NCBI RefSeq assembly: GCF_965248315.1 | Contig: NZ_CBDFIX010000002.1 | Location: 496,001-560,000, forward strand | From: Ulvibacterium sp965248315 | GTDB lineage: Bacteria > Bacteroidota > Bacteroidia > Flavobacteriales > Flavobacteriaceae | DNA: 64,000 bases | Direction: 5' to 3' | Part shown: positions 54,647 to 63,211 of the stretch, piece by piece | Numbering within the stretch: position 1 is the stretch's first letter | Layout of the letters: every line of letters starts with the position of its first letter | Made by a program: the position numbers and the translations under genes | The notes under the pieces: generated by a model | What the model was told of the DNA's origin: nothing | Seen by the model: only the letters and a program-made list of their open reading frames with translations | Databases searched by the model: none

Positions 54647-54787
54647 TCATATAACTGATTTATTTTCAGGTTCTACCGGTTTGGGCTCTTTTATGTTCCA
54701 GCTTCCGTGCAATAAGGATTGTAGACCTAGAACAACGAACATACACAGAAAGGTGGCTAATTTTACGATTTCAGTTTTCATATCCAT
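54647..54787 (-). CDS. 46-residue exported or membrane micro-protein (candidate)
   Basis: ATG at 54787 (or in frame at 54781) opens 46 codons: MDMKTEIVKLATFL, then CMFVVLGLQSLLHG, then a charged tail ending PVEPENKSVI. One hydrophobic helix suggests a membrane anchor or a signal. Support comes from the downstream terminator on the same strand and the isolated position; no homologue is known to me. A chance ORF is possible. Confidence 0.45.
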   Translation of the reverse strand: MDMKTEIVKLATFLCMFVVLGLQSLLHGSWNIKEPKPVEPENKSVI

Positions 54788-54944
54788 AAGGTTATTTGCC
54801 TTTTATATAAAATTACTTCACGAACATTTAAATTCCCCACAATATTGTACATATTACCCAACTTTCTGTATAATCCTATCATTATCGGTTAAAGTTGGTA
54901 GATTTTGGATACTGGGAATAAAGGAGTATTCCCTTCCAAATAAT

Positions 54945-55059
54945 AAACCCGCTAAATCCAAGTCTGGAACTGTAGCGGGTTTAAAAACCAAACTAACTAA
55001 CTCAACGTATTCTTAAAACCCTACCCCAATGCCAGAACCTTGTTGGGAGAGGTAGGGTT
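54945..55059 (-). ncRNA. Tandem hairpins, candidate small RNA
   Basis: Two hairpins sit head to tail on the minus strand: an outer stem AACCCTACC/GGTAGGGTT (55017-55025 with 55051-55059, inner CCCAA/TTGGG) and then AAACCCGCTA/TAGCGGGTTT (54945-54954 with 54973-54982), with a GTTAGTTAGTTTGG segment between. The second is followed by a T-rich run and could terminate a short RNA. No coding frame fits the stretch. Candidate only. Confidence 0.35.
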
Positions 55060-55276
55060 GCATTGCATTGCTTTACTTTTAGCAAATCTCCCAAATATTT
55101 TCACCACTATCACCTTACTTTATATAAGTGGTCGAAAAAAACGTGTGGTTTGATTCGAAATGAACATATCTTGTAATCCTTGTCGTACTGACCCTTAGGA
55201 TTTACTTAAAGCATTTTAACATTTTTTAGTATTTTTTTAATACATTGTAGTCCAAACACTTAAATACACATTGACT

Positions 55277-55378
55277 ATGACAAGGAGAACAACAAACCTC
55301 TTAGGAATCATTATTACAATTCTGGCAGGCATTTGGTATTTTATGATGCTCTGCAGCGAATGTAGCCCCATTCTTTAG
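55277..55378 (+). CDS. 33-residue membrane-anchor peptide (OmpA-type N-terminus)
   Basis: The 33 codons read TRRTTNLLGIIITILAGIWY and then FMMLCSECSPIL. This matches, from memory, the N-terminal anchor of flavobacterial OmpA-like proteins (NLLGIIITIxxGxYFYxxxCSxC), but the frame stops before any OmpA domain. Such genes usually lie next to an HhH membrane protein, as this one does (158 bases before it). It may be a truncated gene or a true small peptide. Confidence 0.5.
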   Translation: MTRRTTNLLGIIITILAGIWYFMMLCSECSPIL

Positions 55379-55536
55379 ACTAAGGTACTAAAGGGCGAAT
55401 GGTCATTACATACAGACGCCGCTTCCAAAATATAGCATGCTCCCCCGATAGTCGCTAGACATTCATTAAGGAGAAGTAAAAACCATGGAACGGTAATTAT
55501 CGTAAATTAAGTCATTAACCATAAATTATTAAGAAT

Positions 55537-56040
55537 ATGGATTTTTCAACTATGAACATCTGGTGCCTGTTAATCCCCTTACTTGTAGGGGTATTATGTG
55601 CCTTTTTTGGTTATCTTATTGGAAAGGGAAAGGACAATTCCAAGGAAATCCAAGCTTTGCAGGCAAGCAATGCAAAACTAAAGTCAGATCTGAACGATTG
55701 TAATAACAAATTAAAGGAAGCCCATACGCCCGCTCCCATTCCCTTTAATGCAGCCAAGGCAAAGGCTGTTTTTGGAAAAACCATTAAGCAGGACGATCTT
55801 AAACTAGTAGAAGGCATTGGTCCCAAAATAATGCAAATGTTCCAGGATGCCGGCATAAAGACTTGGAAGGATTTATCCGAAACACCGGTGGCCCGCTGCA
55901 AGGAAATTCTCGAAACGGGTGGCGAACGCTATAAAGTCCATGACCCTGCTTCTTGGCCCATGCAAGCAAAAATGGCATACGAAGGCAAGTGGAAGGAGCT
56001 ATTTAAGTGGCAGGAAGAACACGATCACGGAAAGCTATAA
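55537..56040 (+). CDS. Membrane protein with coiled coil and helix-hairpin-helix domain
   Basis: The 167-residue protein has one membrane helix (8-28, WCLLIPLLVGVLCAFFGYLI), a coiled coil (32-65) and a C-terminal HhH-like domain: DDLKLVEGIGPKIMQMFQDAGIKTWKDL and then RYKVHDPASWPMQAKMAYEGKW. The LVEGIGPK motif is the DNA-backbone-binding hairpin of this family, also seen in ribosomal-protein-type fusions, but a membrane location makes the role unclear. Confidence 0.82.
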   Translation: MDFSTMNIWCLLIPLLVGVLCAFFGYLIGKGKDNSKEIQALQASNAKLKSDLNDCNNKLKEAHTPAPIPFNAAKAKAVFGKTIKQDDLKLVEGIGPKIMQMFQDAGIKTWKDLSETPVARCKEILETGGERYKVHDPASWPMQAKMAYEGKWKELFKWQEEHDHGKL

Positions 56041-56060
56041 TCACTTCAAAAAAAGAGCAC

Positions 56061-56090
56061 AAAAAAATCCCGCGTTGGCGGGATTTTTTT
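56061..56090. terminator. Bidirectional terminator, perfect 13-bp stem
   Basis: AAAAAAATCCCGC and GCGGGATTTTTTT pair perfectly around a GTTG loop. It lies between the convergent HhH and desaturase genes; the stop codon of the desaturase (56089-56091) overlaps its edge. Confidence 0.85.
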
Positions 56091-57084
56091 AAAGTGTTCC
56101 ATTTGCCTCTACCCATTTAAATCGGTATTGGTCTTCAGGAAATTTCATACGTTCTTGAATACGCTGTAATCTTTCGGGTAATTTCATGAGATAGTCCCTG
56201 GCCCGTTGTGCATCATCTGAAAGTCCGCGCACAGAATCAATTTGCCAATACGAATTCAGTTTCTTAAGAATCTCTATGTAGTCCATTGCAGTGTAGACTC
56301 CCAAACGTTGGGCACAATTTGAAAAATTTTCAAAGGCTTCACCTATCACCCCCCCGGACTCCCTTAAAAAATGGGCCGGCATTACTATTTTCTTCTTCAT
56401 CATGTCTGTAAAGGCCAACATCATTCCGCTGGGATCTTCACCAAAAATGGTCTTTACAAATTCGCGATAGGCCAAATGGTGGCGCATCTCATCCCCGGCA
56501 ATAATCGTACACATCTTTCCCAATAAAGCATTACCTTTTTTCTTGGCCATTTGACCAACTCTTTTATGGGAAATATTGGTAGCTAATTCCTGAAAGGTAG
56601 TATATACAAAATTCTTATAGGGATCTCTATCCGTACCAATATCAAAACCGTCACTGATCAAATGTTGGGTGGTTATCTCTACCTCGCGCATGTTAACTCT
56701 TCCTGAGAGATACAAGTATTTGTTCAGAACATCTCCGTGACGGTTTTCTTCGGCGGTCCAAGCTCTTACCCATTTGGACCATCCGTTTCCGCCTTCTTCA
56801 TGTTGATTTATACCTTCAACATCCATTAACCAGGATTCATAAGTGGGCAAGGCCTCCTCGGTAATGGTATCCGCTACCATGGTCACCCAAAAATCATACC
56901 CCAATTCCTTGGATTCTTCACGTAATTGTTCAATGTCATCCTGAAAATTGTCGTTTTGGGAATCCGGTAAAAAATCAGAAGGTTGCCATATCTCTTCTAT
57001 AGGAATTAAAAAAGAATCCATAAATCCCTCTACCTGTGGCTCTATGGCCTGCATTACCTCCAACCTAATATTCTTTTCGGGCAT
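56089..57084 (-). CDS. Acyl-ACP desaturase
   Basis: The 331-residue diiron enzyme has the ferritin-like ligand motifs EENRHG (112-117) and DEMRHH (198-203), with WVRAWTAEENRHGDVLNKYL and the related helix around. It introduces a double bond in acyl-ACP (delta-9 type in plants and actinobacteria). Length and motif spacing are normal. It is transcribed toward the terminator and is followed upstream by the phosphatase gene (61-base gap). Confidence 0.9.
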   Translation of the reverse strand: MPEKNIRLEVMQAIEPQVEGFMDSFLIPIEEIWQPSDFLPDSQNDNFQDDIEQLREESKELGYDFWVTMVADTITEEALPTYESWLMDVEGINQHEEGGNGWSKWVRAWTAEENRHGDVLNKYLYLSGRVNMREVEITTQHLISDGFDIGTDRDPYKNFVYTTFQELATNISHKRVGQMAKKKGNALLGKMCTIIAGDEMRHHLAYREFVKTIFGEDPSGMMLAFTDMMKKKIVMPAHFLRESGGVIGEAFENFSNCAQRLGVYTAMDYIEILKKLNSYWQIDSVRGLSDDAQRARDYLMKLPERLQRIQERMKFPEDQYRFKWVEANGTL

Positions 57085-57145
57085 ATTCTACTTTTTTGTA
57101 AAGATCGTTATAAAATACGGAACTGGGTGGTTTAACGAGGGATTT

Positions 57146-57880
57146 TCAATTACGGCCATTCTCATTCGGATATAATTCATGTACGGGATCGCTCTGCCAG
57201 ATTCTTTTGGTATCCACATCCAAGGCCGTAAGCGGGCCCTTAAATGCCGCTCCTGTGTCAATGTTCCAAACATTGGCTGCCTTTTGCGGCTCAACGGCCT
57301 TAATTTTGGAAATAGGGGTATGCCCAATGTATATTTCATGATAATGGGTCAATCTTTTGGGATAGGCCGGGTCATCTTTTGTTAGCTTAGGATTAAGGGA
57401 TCTGGCCAATTCCCATAAGGTGCGGTCCCAATAATAGGTTTGTTTAAAATATTCGTATTCAATACCCTTCAAATTCGTAAAGCCTGCGTGTAAAAAAAGT
57501 CTGTTTCTTGTATCCAAATGGAAGTTTTTCAGGTTTTGATAGAACTTTATGTGGGTATTCCTGGTTTCGGTATCCGTTTTTTGATAAGACGCCATGGTGG
57601 CCCTCCCGCCGTGTTGTAGCCACAGCGGATTATCGCCCCCATCTACAAGCCAATCATAACAAAGCTCATCATGATTACCTCTCAAAAAGATGCAATCGTG
57701 GGTCTTTGAAAGCTGTATCAAAAAATTCACAGTTTCAGCGGCTGTGCTCCATCCGTCTACATAGTCTCCCAAAAAGATCAATCTATCCTTAGAAGTCACC
57801 TCGGTCCTTTCCAAAACCTGTTCCAAAGCCTTTAACGCGGAATGTATATCCCCAATGACCAGTGTTCTCCTTGTACTCAT
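57146..57880 (-). CDS. Metallophosphoesterase (PPP-type Ser/Thr phosphatase-like)
   Basis: This 244-residue protein has the PPP motifs TLVIGDIHSALKAL (GDIH), FLGDYVDGW (GDxVDG), and LRGNHDE (GNHD), then HAGFTNLKG and GHTPISKI. It should remove phosphate from proteins or nucleotides. ATG at 57878-57880 is preferred over a longer frame at 57946 because it overlaps the zinc-ribbon gene stop as ATGA, showing coupling. It is the last gene of the SPFH / zinc-ribbon / phosphatase operon. Confidence 0.87.
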   Translation of the reverse strand: MSTRRTLVIGDIHSALKALEQVLERTEVTSKDRLIFLGDYVDGWSTAAETVNFLIQLSKTHDCIFLRGNHDELCYDWLVDGGDNPLWLQHGGRATMASYQKTDTETRNTHIKFYQNLKNFHLDTRNRLFLHAGFTNLKGIEYEYFKQTYYWDRTLWELARSLNPKLTKDDPAYPKRLTHYHEIYIGHTPISKIKAVEPQKAANVWNIDTGAAFKGPLTALDVDTKRIWQSDPVHELYPNENGRN

Positions 57881-58959
57881 TGTGCAAAAATCGCAATAAT
57901 GGCGATGATGACAAGGATAAAAAGCACCAAAAAGAAGATTTTCCAAAATGAATATGGTCTTGTCCCGCTCAAAACTCCGCTCTGCCCATTTACATAGAAG
58001 TGATATTCCTTACCGTTATATCTGTAAGAACTTATATAGACCGGGAGCAAAATATGTTTAAAGGTTTCTTCGGAGAGTTTTATATCCGCGTGATGGATAC
58101 GTTGGGTATCTCCACCAATATCCCTCCGAATCCAGTTGTAGGCAATTTCTTTGGCCTTTTGAAAAGATTGATGGTGTCCTTCCTTTAAGGAAACGGTATA
58201 CTTTTCGGTAACAAAGCCCGATAAATATTTTGAATTGAAGGTTGTGAGTTCCTTGAGGTTCCAAAAGGCAATTTTGGCCGGGATGTCCCTTCTTTTTTTC
58301 TGGGAAGCGTTAATCAATATATCGTCTACAAAGCCTTTTACATTGCCCGATGCATGAGACCATCGTGTCTTTCTTACCTTTTGGGTACGTGTCCCATTTT
58401 TGGTGCGTATCCTTCTGGTTTCATAATAATAATCGCCACGTTGGCCTTGATATGAGGCAAAGAGATCGGCATCAAAAGTCCAATAGGGTACGTAAAGTCC
58501 ATGGAGCCCTTCAGGATTTAAAGCAGCTCTCTTCAATTTGTTCGGAGCGAACCAGAGCGAACCTACCCATTTCTTAAAGATATTTCGCGCTTTAACAGCG
58601 TCCAATTGAAATGGCACCAGTGCCCCTGGCAAAATCCAGCCTTCCTTTTCAATATCCTCCCGTATCAGGGGTTCCCCACAATACACACAATCCAGGGATT
58701 TATAATTCTCCTCAACATGTTGGTTAGCCCCACAGTTTTTGCAATGCAGCAGTTCTATGGTTTCCGTATAGGCATTTTCCCCAACCACTTTTAGATAATG
58801 TTGAAGTTCCAGTTCCTCAAAACTGCTTTTGGCCTGTTCTATGAATTCTTCATAGCCACAATACTCACATTTCAATTGATGTGATCCGGGCTTAAACTTT
58901 AGCTCCGCACCGCAATTGGCACAGGCTTTTTTAAATTCCGATTTTTGGGTTTCTTCCAT
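57877..58959 (-). CDS. Zinc-ribbon membrane protein partnered with SPFH protein
   Basis: The 360-residue protein has two zinc ribbons at the N-terminus (CANCG/CEYCG and CKNCG/CVYCG), a large soluble part with VPFQLDAVKARNIFKKWVGSLWFAPNKLK and YVPYWTFDADLFASYQGQRG, and a terminal membrane helix (about 338-358). This kind of protein is found next to SPFH (band-7) 'virion core-like' proteins in many bacteria. It follows the SPFH gene after 30 bases and overlaps the phosphatase by 4. The role is probably envelope organisation or stress, but is unproven. Confidence 0.82.
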   Translation of the reverse strand: MEETQKSEFKKACANCGAELKFKPGSHQLKCEYCGYEEFIEQAKSSFEELELQHYLKVVGENAYTETIELLHCKNCGANQHVEENYKSLDCVYCGEPLIREDIEKEGWILPGALVPFQLDAVKARNIFKKWVGSLWFAPNKLKRAALNPEGLHGLYVPYWTFDADLFASYQGQRGDYYYETRRIRTKNGTRTQKVRKTRWSHASGNVKGFVDDILINASQKKRRDIPAKIAFWNLKELTTFNSKYLSGFVTEKYTVSLKEGHHQSFQKAKEIAYNWIRRDIGGDTQRIHHADIKLSEETFKHILLPVYISSYRYNGKEYHFYVNGQSGVLSGTRPYSFWKIFFLVLFILVIIAIIAIFAQ

Positions 58960-58989
58960 GAAGGGGATTTGTCATTCCCAACAAAAGGT

Positions 58990-60129
58990 TTATTCTGTTG
59001 GTAAAGGTGGAGGGGTGGCACCTCCCAAGAATCCTTTAAGTTCCTCAACATCCTTCAAAGCGGCCCATTGTTGCATTCCGGGTTTCCAAATCAAGGAATC
59101 CCTATTAATAGCCCTGGCAGCAAAGAGTTCCTTTAACCTATCAAAAGAAACAGAGCCCATTTGTTGTCCATTTACCGCATAATGATAAAGTATTTGCGCA
59201 GGCATAGGTGGAGGAACTGCCGTACCCTGAACAGCTTGACTGCCAAAAGGTTGTTGTACGGCCTGTGGGTTCATCATGTTCCCCATTTGCTGTGCAAGGA
59301 CAAAACCCATACCCATGCCCATACCGGCACCGGCAGTACCTCCTTCGTTCTTGGCGGCGGCCTCCATGGCTTTTGCCGCCTTAAATTGGGAAAGTTTGGC
59401 CATGTCCAATTTGTCCAAACGGCTGTATTCAAAAATCTCCTTTTTGAGCTCCTCGGGCATGGATACATTCTCAATATAAAACTTCTCCAACTCAATCCCC
59501 ACACGCTGAAATTCCGGTTGCATTACCTCCTGGCAAGTTTCGGAAAGTTCACTGGTGTTCGCAGCATATAATTCTACAGGGAGATTGGCTTCCCCAACCG
59601 TATCCGTAAAACGGGTTACGATTAAGCTTTTTAAATGTTCGTTTACCTCATAGTTGGTAAAATGGCCATCGGTTCCAACAACATCGATTACAAATTTGCC
59701 TGGGTCGTTTATTCGAAAACTATAGGTTCCAAAAGCGCGAATCTCAACAAGACCGAATCGTTCGTCACTCAGCATAAATGGATTTTTTGTACCCCATTTC
59801 TCATCTGTAAACAAACGGGTGTTTACAAAATACACTTCGGCCTTGAACGGACTATCAAATCCATACTTCCAGCCCTTAAGTGTAGTGAGTATGGGCAAGT
59901 TCTTCGTATTTAGGGTATAAGTGCCTGGGGTGAAGACATCTGCCAATTGGCCTTCATTCACAAAGACCGCTGTCTGGCCCTCTCGTACAATTAATTTTGC
60001 ATTGTTCTTTATTTCGTTCTGGTAACGCTCAAAACGATGTACAATGGTATCATTAGTATTGTCCAACCACTCTATTATGTCTATAAATTCATGGCTGAGT
60101 TTTTTCTTTATTTCGTTGAAAAGATCCAT
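58990..60129 (-). CDS. SPFH-domain protein with C-terminal GYF_2 domain
   Basis: This 379-residue protein has an SPFH/band-7 region (35-260; LIVREGQTAVFVNEGQLADVF and the long helix EVMQPEFQRVGIELEKFY), a glycine-methionine-rich linker (AGAGMGMGMGFVLAQQMGN), and a C-terminal GYF_2/DUF4339 domain (about 315-379; YHYAVNGQQMGSVSFDRLKEL). SPFH proteins form oligomeric rings and recruit partners at membranes. It is the first gene of the operon with the zinc-ribbon and phosphatase proteins. Confidence 0.88.
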   Translation of the reverse strand: MDLFNEIKKKLSHEFIDIIEWLDNTNDTIVHRFERYQNEIKNNAKLIVREGQTAVFVNEGQLADVFTPGTYTLNTKNLPILTTLKGWKYGFDSPFKAEVYFVNTRLFTDEKWGTKNPFMLSDERFGLVEIRAFGTYSFRINDPGKFVIDVVGTDGHFTNYEVNEHLKSLIVTRFTDTVGEANLPVELYAANTSELSETCQEVMQPEFQRVGIELEKFYIENVSMPEELKKEIFEYSRLDKLDMAKLSQFKAAKAMEAAAKNEGGTAGAGMGMGMGFVLAQQMGNMMNPQAVQQPFGSQAVQGTAVPPPMPAQILYHYAVNGQQMGSVSFDRLKELFAARAINRDSLIWKPGMQQWAALKDVEELKGFLGGATPPPLPTE

Positions 60130-60490
60130 ATTTTAAAGGTTTCAAAATTTTTAAGAAGGTACAGATTTCCTACAAACGTACAAAGTGTAAAATAAAACAA
60201 ACTCCGCTTTTGGAACAAACTCAAAACAACAGCTTCGGTAGGTGGGCCAATACGCCAAACATCTACATAATTCTCCATACCATCGACTAGCGAATAATAC
60301 ATCCCAAAACTTTAGAATTTAATTTTTTTGTCAACTTTTTGCTGTTGATAAATTTTTATTGTATTGATTTTCAATTTATTAAATACCTTTTTTTGTACAC
60401 TTTATGACTTTTATCAGTTTTCGATTATTTCTCTTTTGAGTAATTTTACACACAATTGTTCAATTATTCCTAACCCTTATTATATCACAA
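60130..60490. other. AT-rich divergent intergenic region upstream of ribonucleotide reductase
   Basis: This 361-base region is very AT-rich except for 60220-60290, where the minus strand spells MENYVDVWRIGPPTEAV in a short open frame without a recognisable family. No B12 riboswitch or clear NrdR box was seen by eye. It should hold the promoters of both the SPFH operon and the reductase. Confidence 0.5.
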
Positions 60491-63040
60491 ATGCAATTAA
60501 AAACTGTGGAAACCCCTCAGAAAAACTACACCCAGCAGGAAGCTTTTGAGGCTTCCCTAAGTTATTTCAACAATGATGACCTCGCCGCAAGGGTTTGGGT
60601 AAACAAATATGCCCTAAAAGATTCCCAAGGCAACATTTACGAACGGACTCCTGACGATATGCACCGAAGGATCGCCAAGGAAATTTCACGTGTAGAAGCA
60701 AAATATCCAAACCCATTAAACGAAGAAGAAATTTATGGCCTTATCCGAGGTTTTAAATACATTGTACCTCAGGGAAGCCCCATGGCCGGAATTGGCAATC
60801 CGTTTCAGATAGCCTCCCTTTCCAACTGTTTTGTAGTGGGAAACGATGGTGATTCCGATTCTTACGGTGGAGTGCTCAAAATAGATCAGGAACAAGTGCA
60901 GTTAATGAAACGTCGTGGAGGAGTTGGCCACGACCTTTCCCATATTAGGCCCAAAGGCTCACCGGTAAAGAATTCAGCATTAACTTCTACGGGGCTGGTC
61001 CCTTTTATGGAGCGGTATTCCAATTCCACACGGGAAGTAGCACAAGATGGCAGACGGGGGGCATTGATGCTATCGGTATCCATAAACCATCCTGATGCCG
61101 AGGATTTCATTGATGCCAAAATGGAGCAGGGCAAAGTAACCGGGGCCAATGTATCGGTACGCATGGACAATGCCTTTATGCAGGCTGTGGAAAAGGATTC
61201 TGAATATGTTCAAAAGTTTCCAGTACACTCGGCTGAACCAAAAGCGTTCAAAAAAATAACGGCCAAGCAAGTATGGAATAAGATTGTTCACAATGCGTGG
61301 CAGTCCGCTGAACCGGGAATATTATTTTGGGACACCATTATAAGGGAATCGGTACCAGATTGTTATGCGGATTTGGGCTATAGAACAGTTTCCACCAATC
61401 CTTGTGGTGAAATTCCACTTTGTCCTTATGATTCCTGTCGCCTTTTGGCCATAAACCTTTTCTCATACGTAGAAGAGCCATTTACGGAAAAGGCCCGTTT
61501 CAATTTTGAACTGTTTAAAAAGCATGTAGCTGCCGCACAGCGGATTATGGACGACATTATTGATCTGGAGTTGGAAAAGGTAGATCGTATCTTAGCTAAA
61601 ATAGACGCTGACCCGGAATTGGAAGAAACCAAGGCCGTAGAGCGTAATCTTTGGATGAAAATTCGTGAAAAGGCAAAAGAAGGCCGCCGTACCGGAATAG
61701 GCATCACTGCAGAAGGCGACATGCTTGCCGCACTAGGGCTACGGTATGGTAGCGAAGAAGCCAATGCATTTTCTATCTCTGTACACAAATCCCTTGCTTT
61801 GGAGGCTTACCGTTCATCCGTTTATTTGGCCAAGGATCGCGGTGCCTTTGGGATTTTTGATGCCGATCGGGAAAAGCAAAACCCGTTTATCCTGCGGTTA
61901 AAGGAGGCCGATGAAAAACTGTATTACGAAATGCTGGAACACGGACGAAGAAATATTGCCTTATTGACCATAGCTCCAACAGGCACTACCAGTTTAATGA
62001 CCCAGACTACCTCCGGGATAGAGCCGGTATTTCTCCCGGTCTACAAACGACGTAGAAAAGTAAACCCCAACGATAATGACGTTCGGGTAGATTTTGTGGA
62101 CGAGGTCGGGGACTCTTGGGAAGAATACCTTGTTTTCCACCACCGTTTCAAACAATGGATGGAAGTTAACGGTATTGATACCCAAAAGAACTATGATCAG
62201 GAACAAATCGATGCCTTAGTCAAAAAATCGCCCTATTACAAAGCTACTTCCAATGATGTGGACTGGTTGAGCAAAGTGCGATTACAAGGTTCCGTACAGA
62301 AATGGGTGGACCATTCCATAAGCGTAACCATTAATCTCCCCAACGATGTATCAGAAGAGTTGGTAGGCCAACTCTATTTGGAAGCATGGCGCGAAGGTTG
62401 CAAAGGTGTTACGGTATACCGGGACGGCTCACGGTCCGGGGTCCTCATTTCCAACAGCGAGAAAAAGGAGGAGGAAGAGACCTTAAGCCCTTTTCCTACC
62501 AAACGTCCCCAAACACTGGAAGCGGATGTGGTCCGATTTCAAAACAACAAGGAAAAGTGGATTGCCTTTATAGGTCTAATAGAAGAAAGGCCCTATGAAA
62601 TCTTTACAGGTCTTGCCGATGATGAGGACGGCATATTACTTCCCCGTTGGGTAGAGGATGGCCTCATCATTAAAAACAGAAATGAGGACGGCACCTCACG
62701 TTATGATTTCCAATATAAAAACAAACGAGGTTACAAAACCACTATTGAAGGTCTTTCCTATAAGTTCAACCCGGAATACTGGAATTACGCCAAACTAATT
62801 TCCGGCACACTACGCCATGGCATGGCGATAGAAAAAGTTGTGGACTTGATCAATAGCCTACAATTGGATAGTGAACAGATAAATACTTGGAAAAATGGTG
62901 TGGCCAGGGCCCTAAAACGTTATGTGGCCGATGGCGCCATGGCCAAAGGACAAAAATGCGATAATTGTAAATCTACAAACCTTGTCTATCAGGAAGGTTG
63001 TCTTACCTGTAAGGATTGTGGGTCTTCCAAATGTGGTTGA
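60491..63040 (+). CDS. nrdJ: Adenosylcobalamin-dependent (class II) ribonucleotide reductase
   Basis: The 849-residue enzyme has the substrate-site SNCFVVGN (Cys113), STNPCGEIPLC (Asn303, catalytic Cys305, Glu307), TIAPTGTTS for phosphate binding, and a C-terminal zinc-ribbon-like tail CDNCKSTN/CLTCKDCGSSKCG that shuttles electrons. It makes deoxyribonucleotides from ribonucleotides with B12. The N-terminal ATP-cone is absent, as usual for this type. ATG at 60491 fits. A terminator hairpin follows at 63062. Confidence 0.92.
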   Translation: MQLKTVETPQKNYTQQEAFEASLSYFNNDDLAARVWVNKYALKDSQGNIYERTPDDMHRRIAKEISRVEAKYPNPLNEEEIYGLIRGFKYIVPQGSPMAGIGNPFQIASLSNCFVVGNDGDSDSYGGVLKIDQEQVQLMKRRGGVGHDLSHIRPKGSPVKNSALTSTGLVPFMERYSNSTREVAQDGRRGALMLSVSINHPDAEDFIDAKMEQGKVTGANVSVRMDNAFMQAVEKDSEYVQKFPVHSAEPKAFKKITAKQVWNKIVHNAWQSAEPGILFWDTIIRESVPDCYADLGYRTVSTNPCGEIPLCPYDSCRLLAINLFSYVEEPFTEKARFNFELFKKHVAAAQRIMDDIIDLELEKVDRILAKIDADPELEETKAVERNLWMKIREKAKEGRRTGIGITAEGDMLAALGLRYGSEEANAFSISVHKSLALEAYRSSVYLAKDRGAFGIFDADREKQNPFILRLKEADEKLYYEMLEHGRRNIALLTIAPTGTTSLMTQTTSGIEPVFLPVYKRRRKVNPNDNDVRVDFVDEVGDSWEEYLVFHHRFKQWMEVNGIDTQKNYDQEQIDALVKKSPYYKATSNDVDWLSKVRLQGSVQKWVDHSISVTINLPNDVSEELVGQLYLEAWREGCKGVTVYRDGSRSGVLISNSEKKEEEETLSPFPTKRPQTLEADVVRFQNNKEKWIAFIGLIEERPYEIFTGLADDEDGILLPRWVEDGLIIKNRNEDGTSRYDFQYKNKRGYKTTIEGLSYKFNPEYWNYAKLISGTLRHGMAIEKVVDLINSLQLDSEQINTWKNGVARALKRYVADGAMAKGQKCDNCKSTNLVYQEGCLTCKDCGSSKCG

Positions 63041-63061
63041 CCAATATCCACATATAAAAAC

Positions 63062-63097
63062 AAAAAGCGTATTTTACTTGAATATGCGCTTTTTATT
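63062..63097 (+). terminator. Hairpin terminator after ribonucleotide reductase
   Basis: AAAAAGCG and CGCTTTTT arms enclose a short AT-rich loop and end in a T-rich run, 22 bases after the stop. Confidence 0.65.
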
Positions 63098-63211
63098 TTG
63101 GAACAATTACAGGTCAGGATATTGATGGTTTATATTTTAACTTGAAAATCCTACTAAATCTTTGGGCCAAGCGACCGTTTGTCATTACCTTGGGTCTTCC
63201 AATTGACTACG

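Larger units (their letters stand above)
54446..55276. other. Gene-poor region with small ORF and three hairpins
   Basis: There is no normal-sized gene in about 0.8 kb between the ALDH gene and a 33-codon ORF. It holds a 46-codon minus-strand ORF (54647-54787), a terminator hairpin (54510-54575) and a tandem pair of hairpins (54945-55059). Confidence 0.6.

Noticed and set aside
54681..55016. 111-codon plus-strand ORF between ALDH and HhH genes
   Set aside because: Composition and residues are unlike a protein; it overlaps hairpins and the minus-strand small ORF.
61070..62206. Several minus-strand ORFs inside the reductase gene
   Set aside because: Antisense shadows of a long, fully supported coding region.
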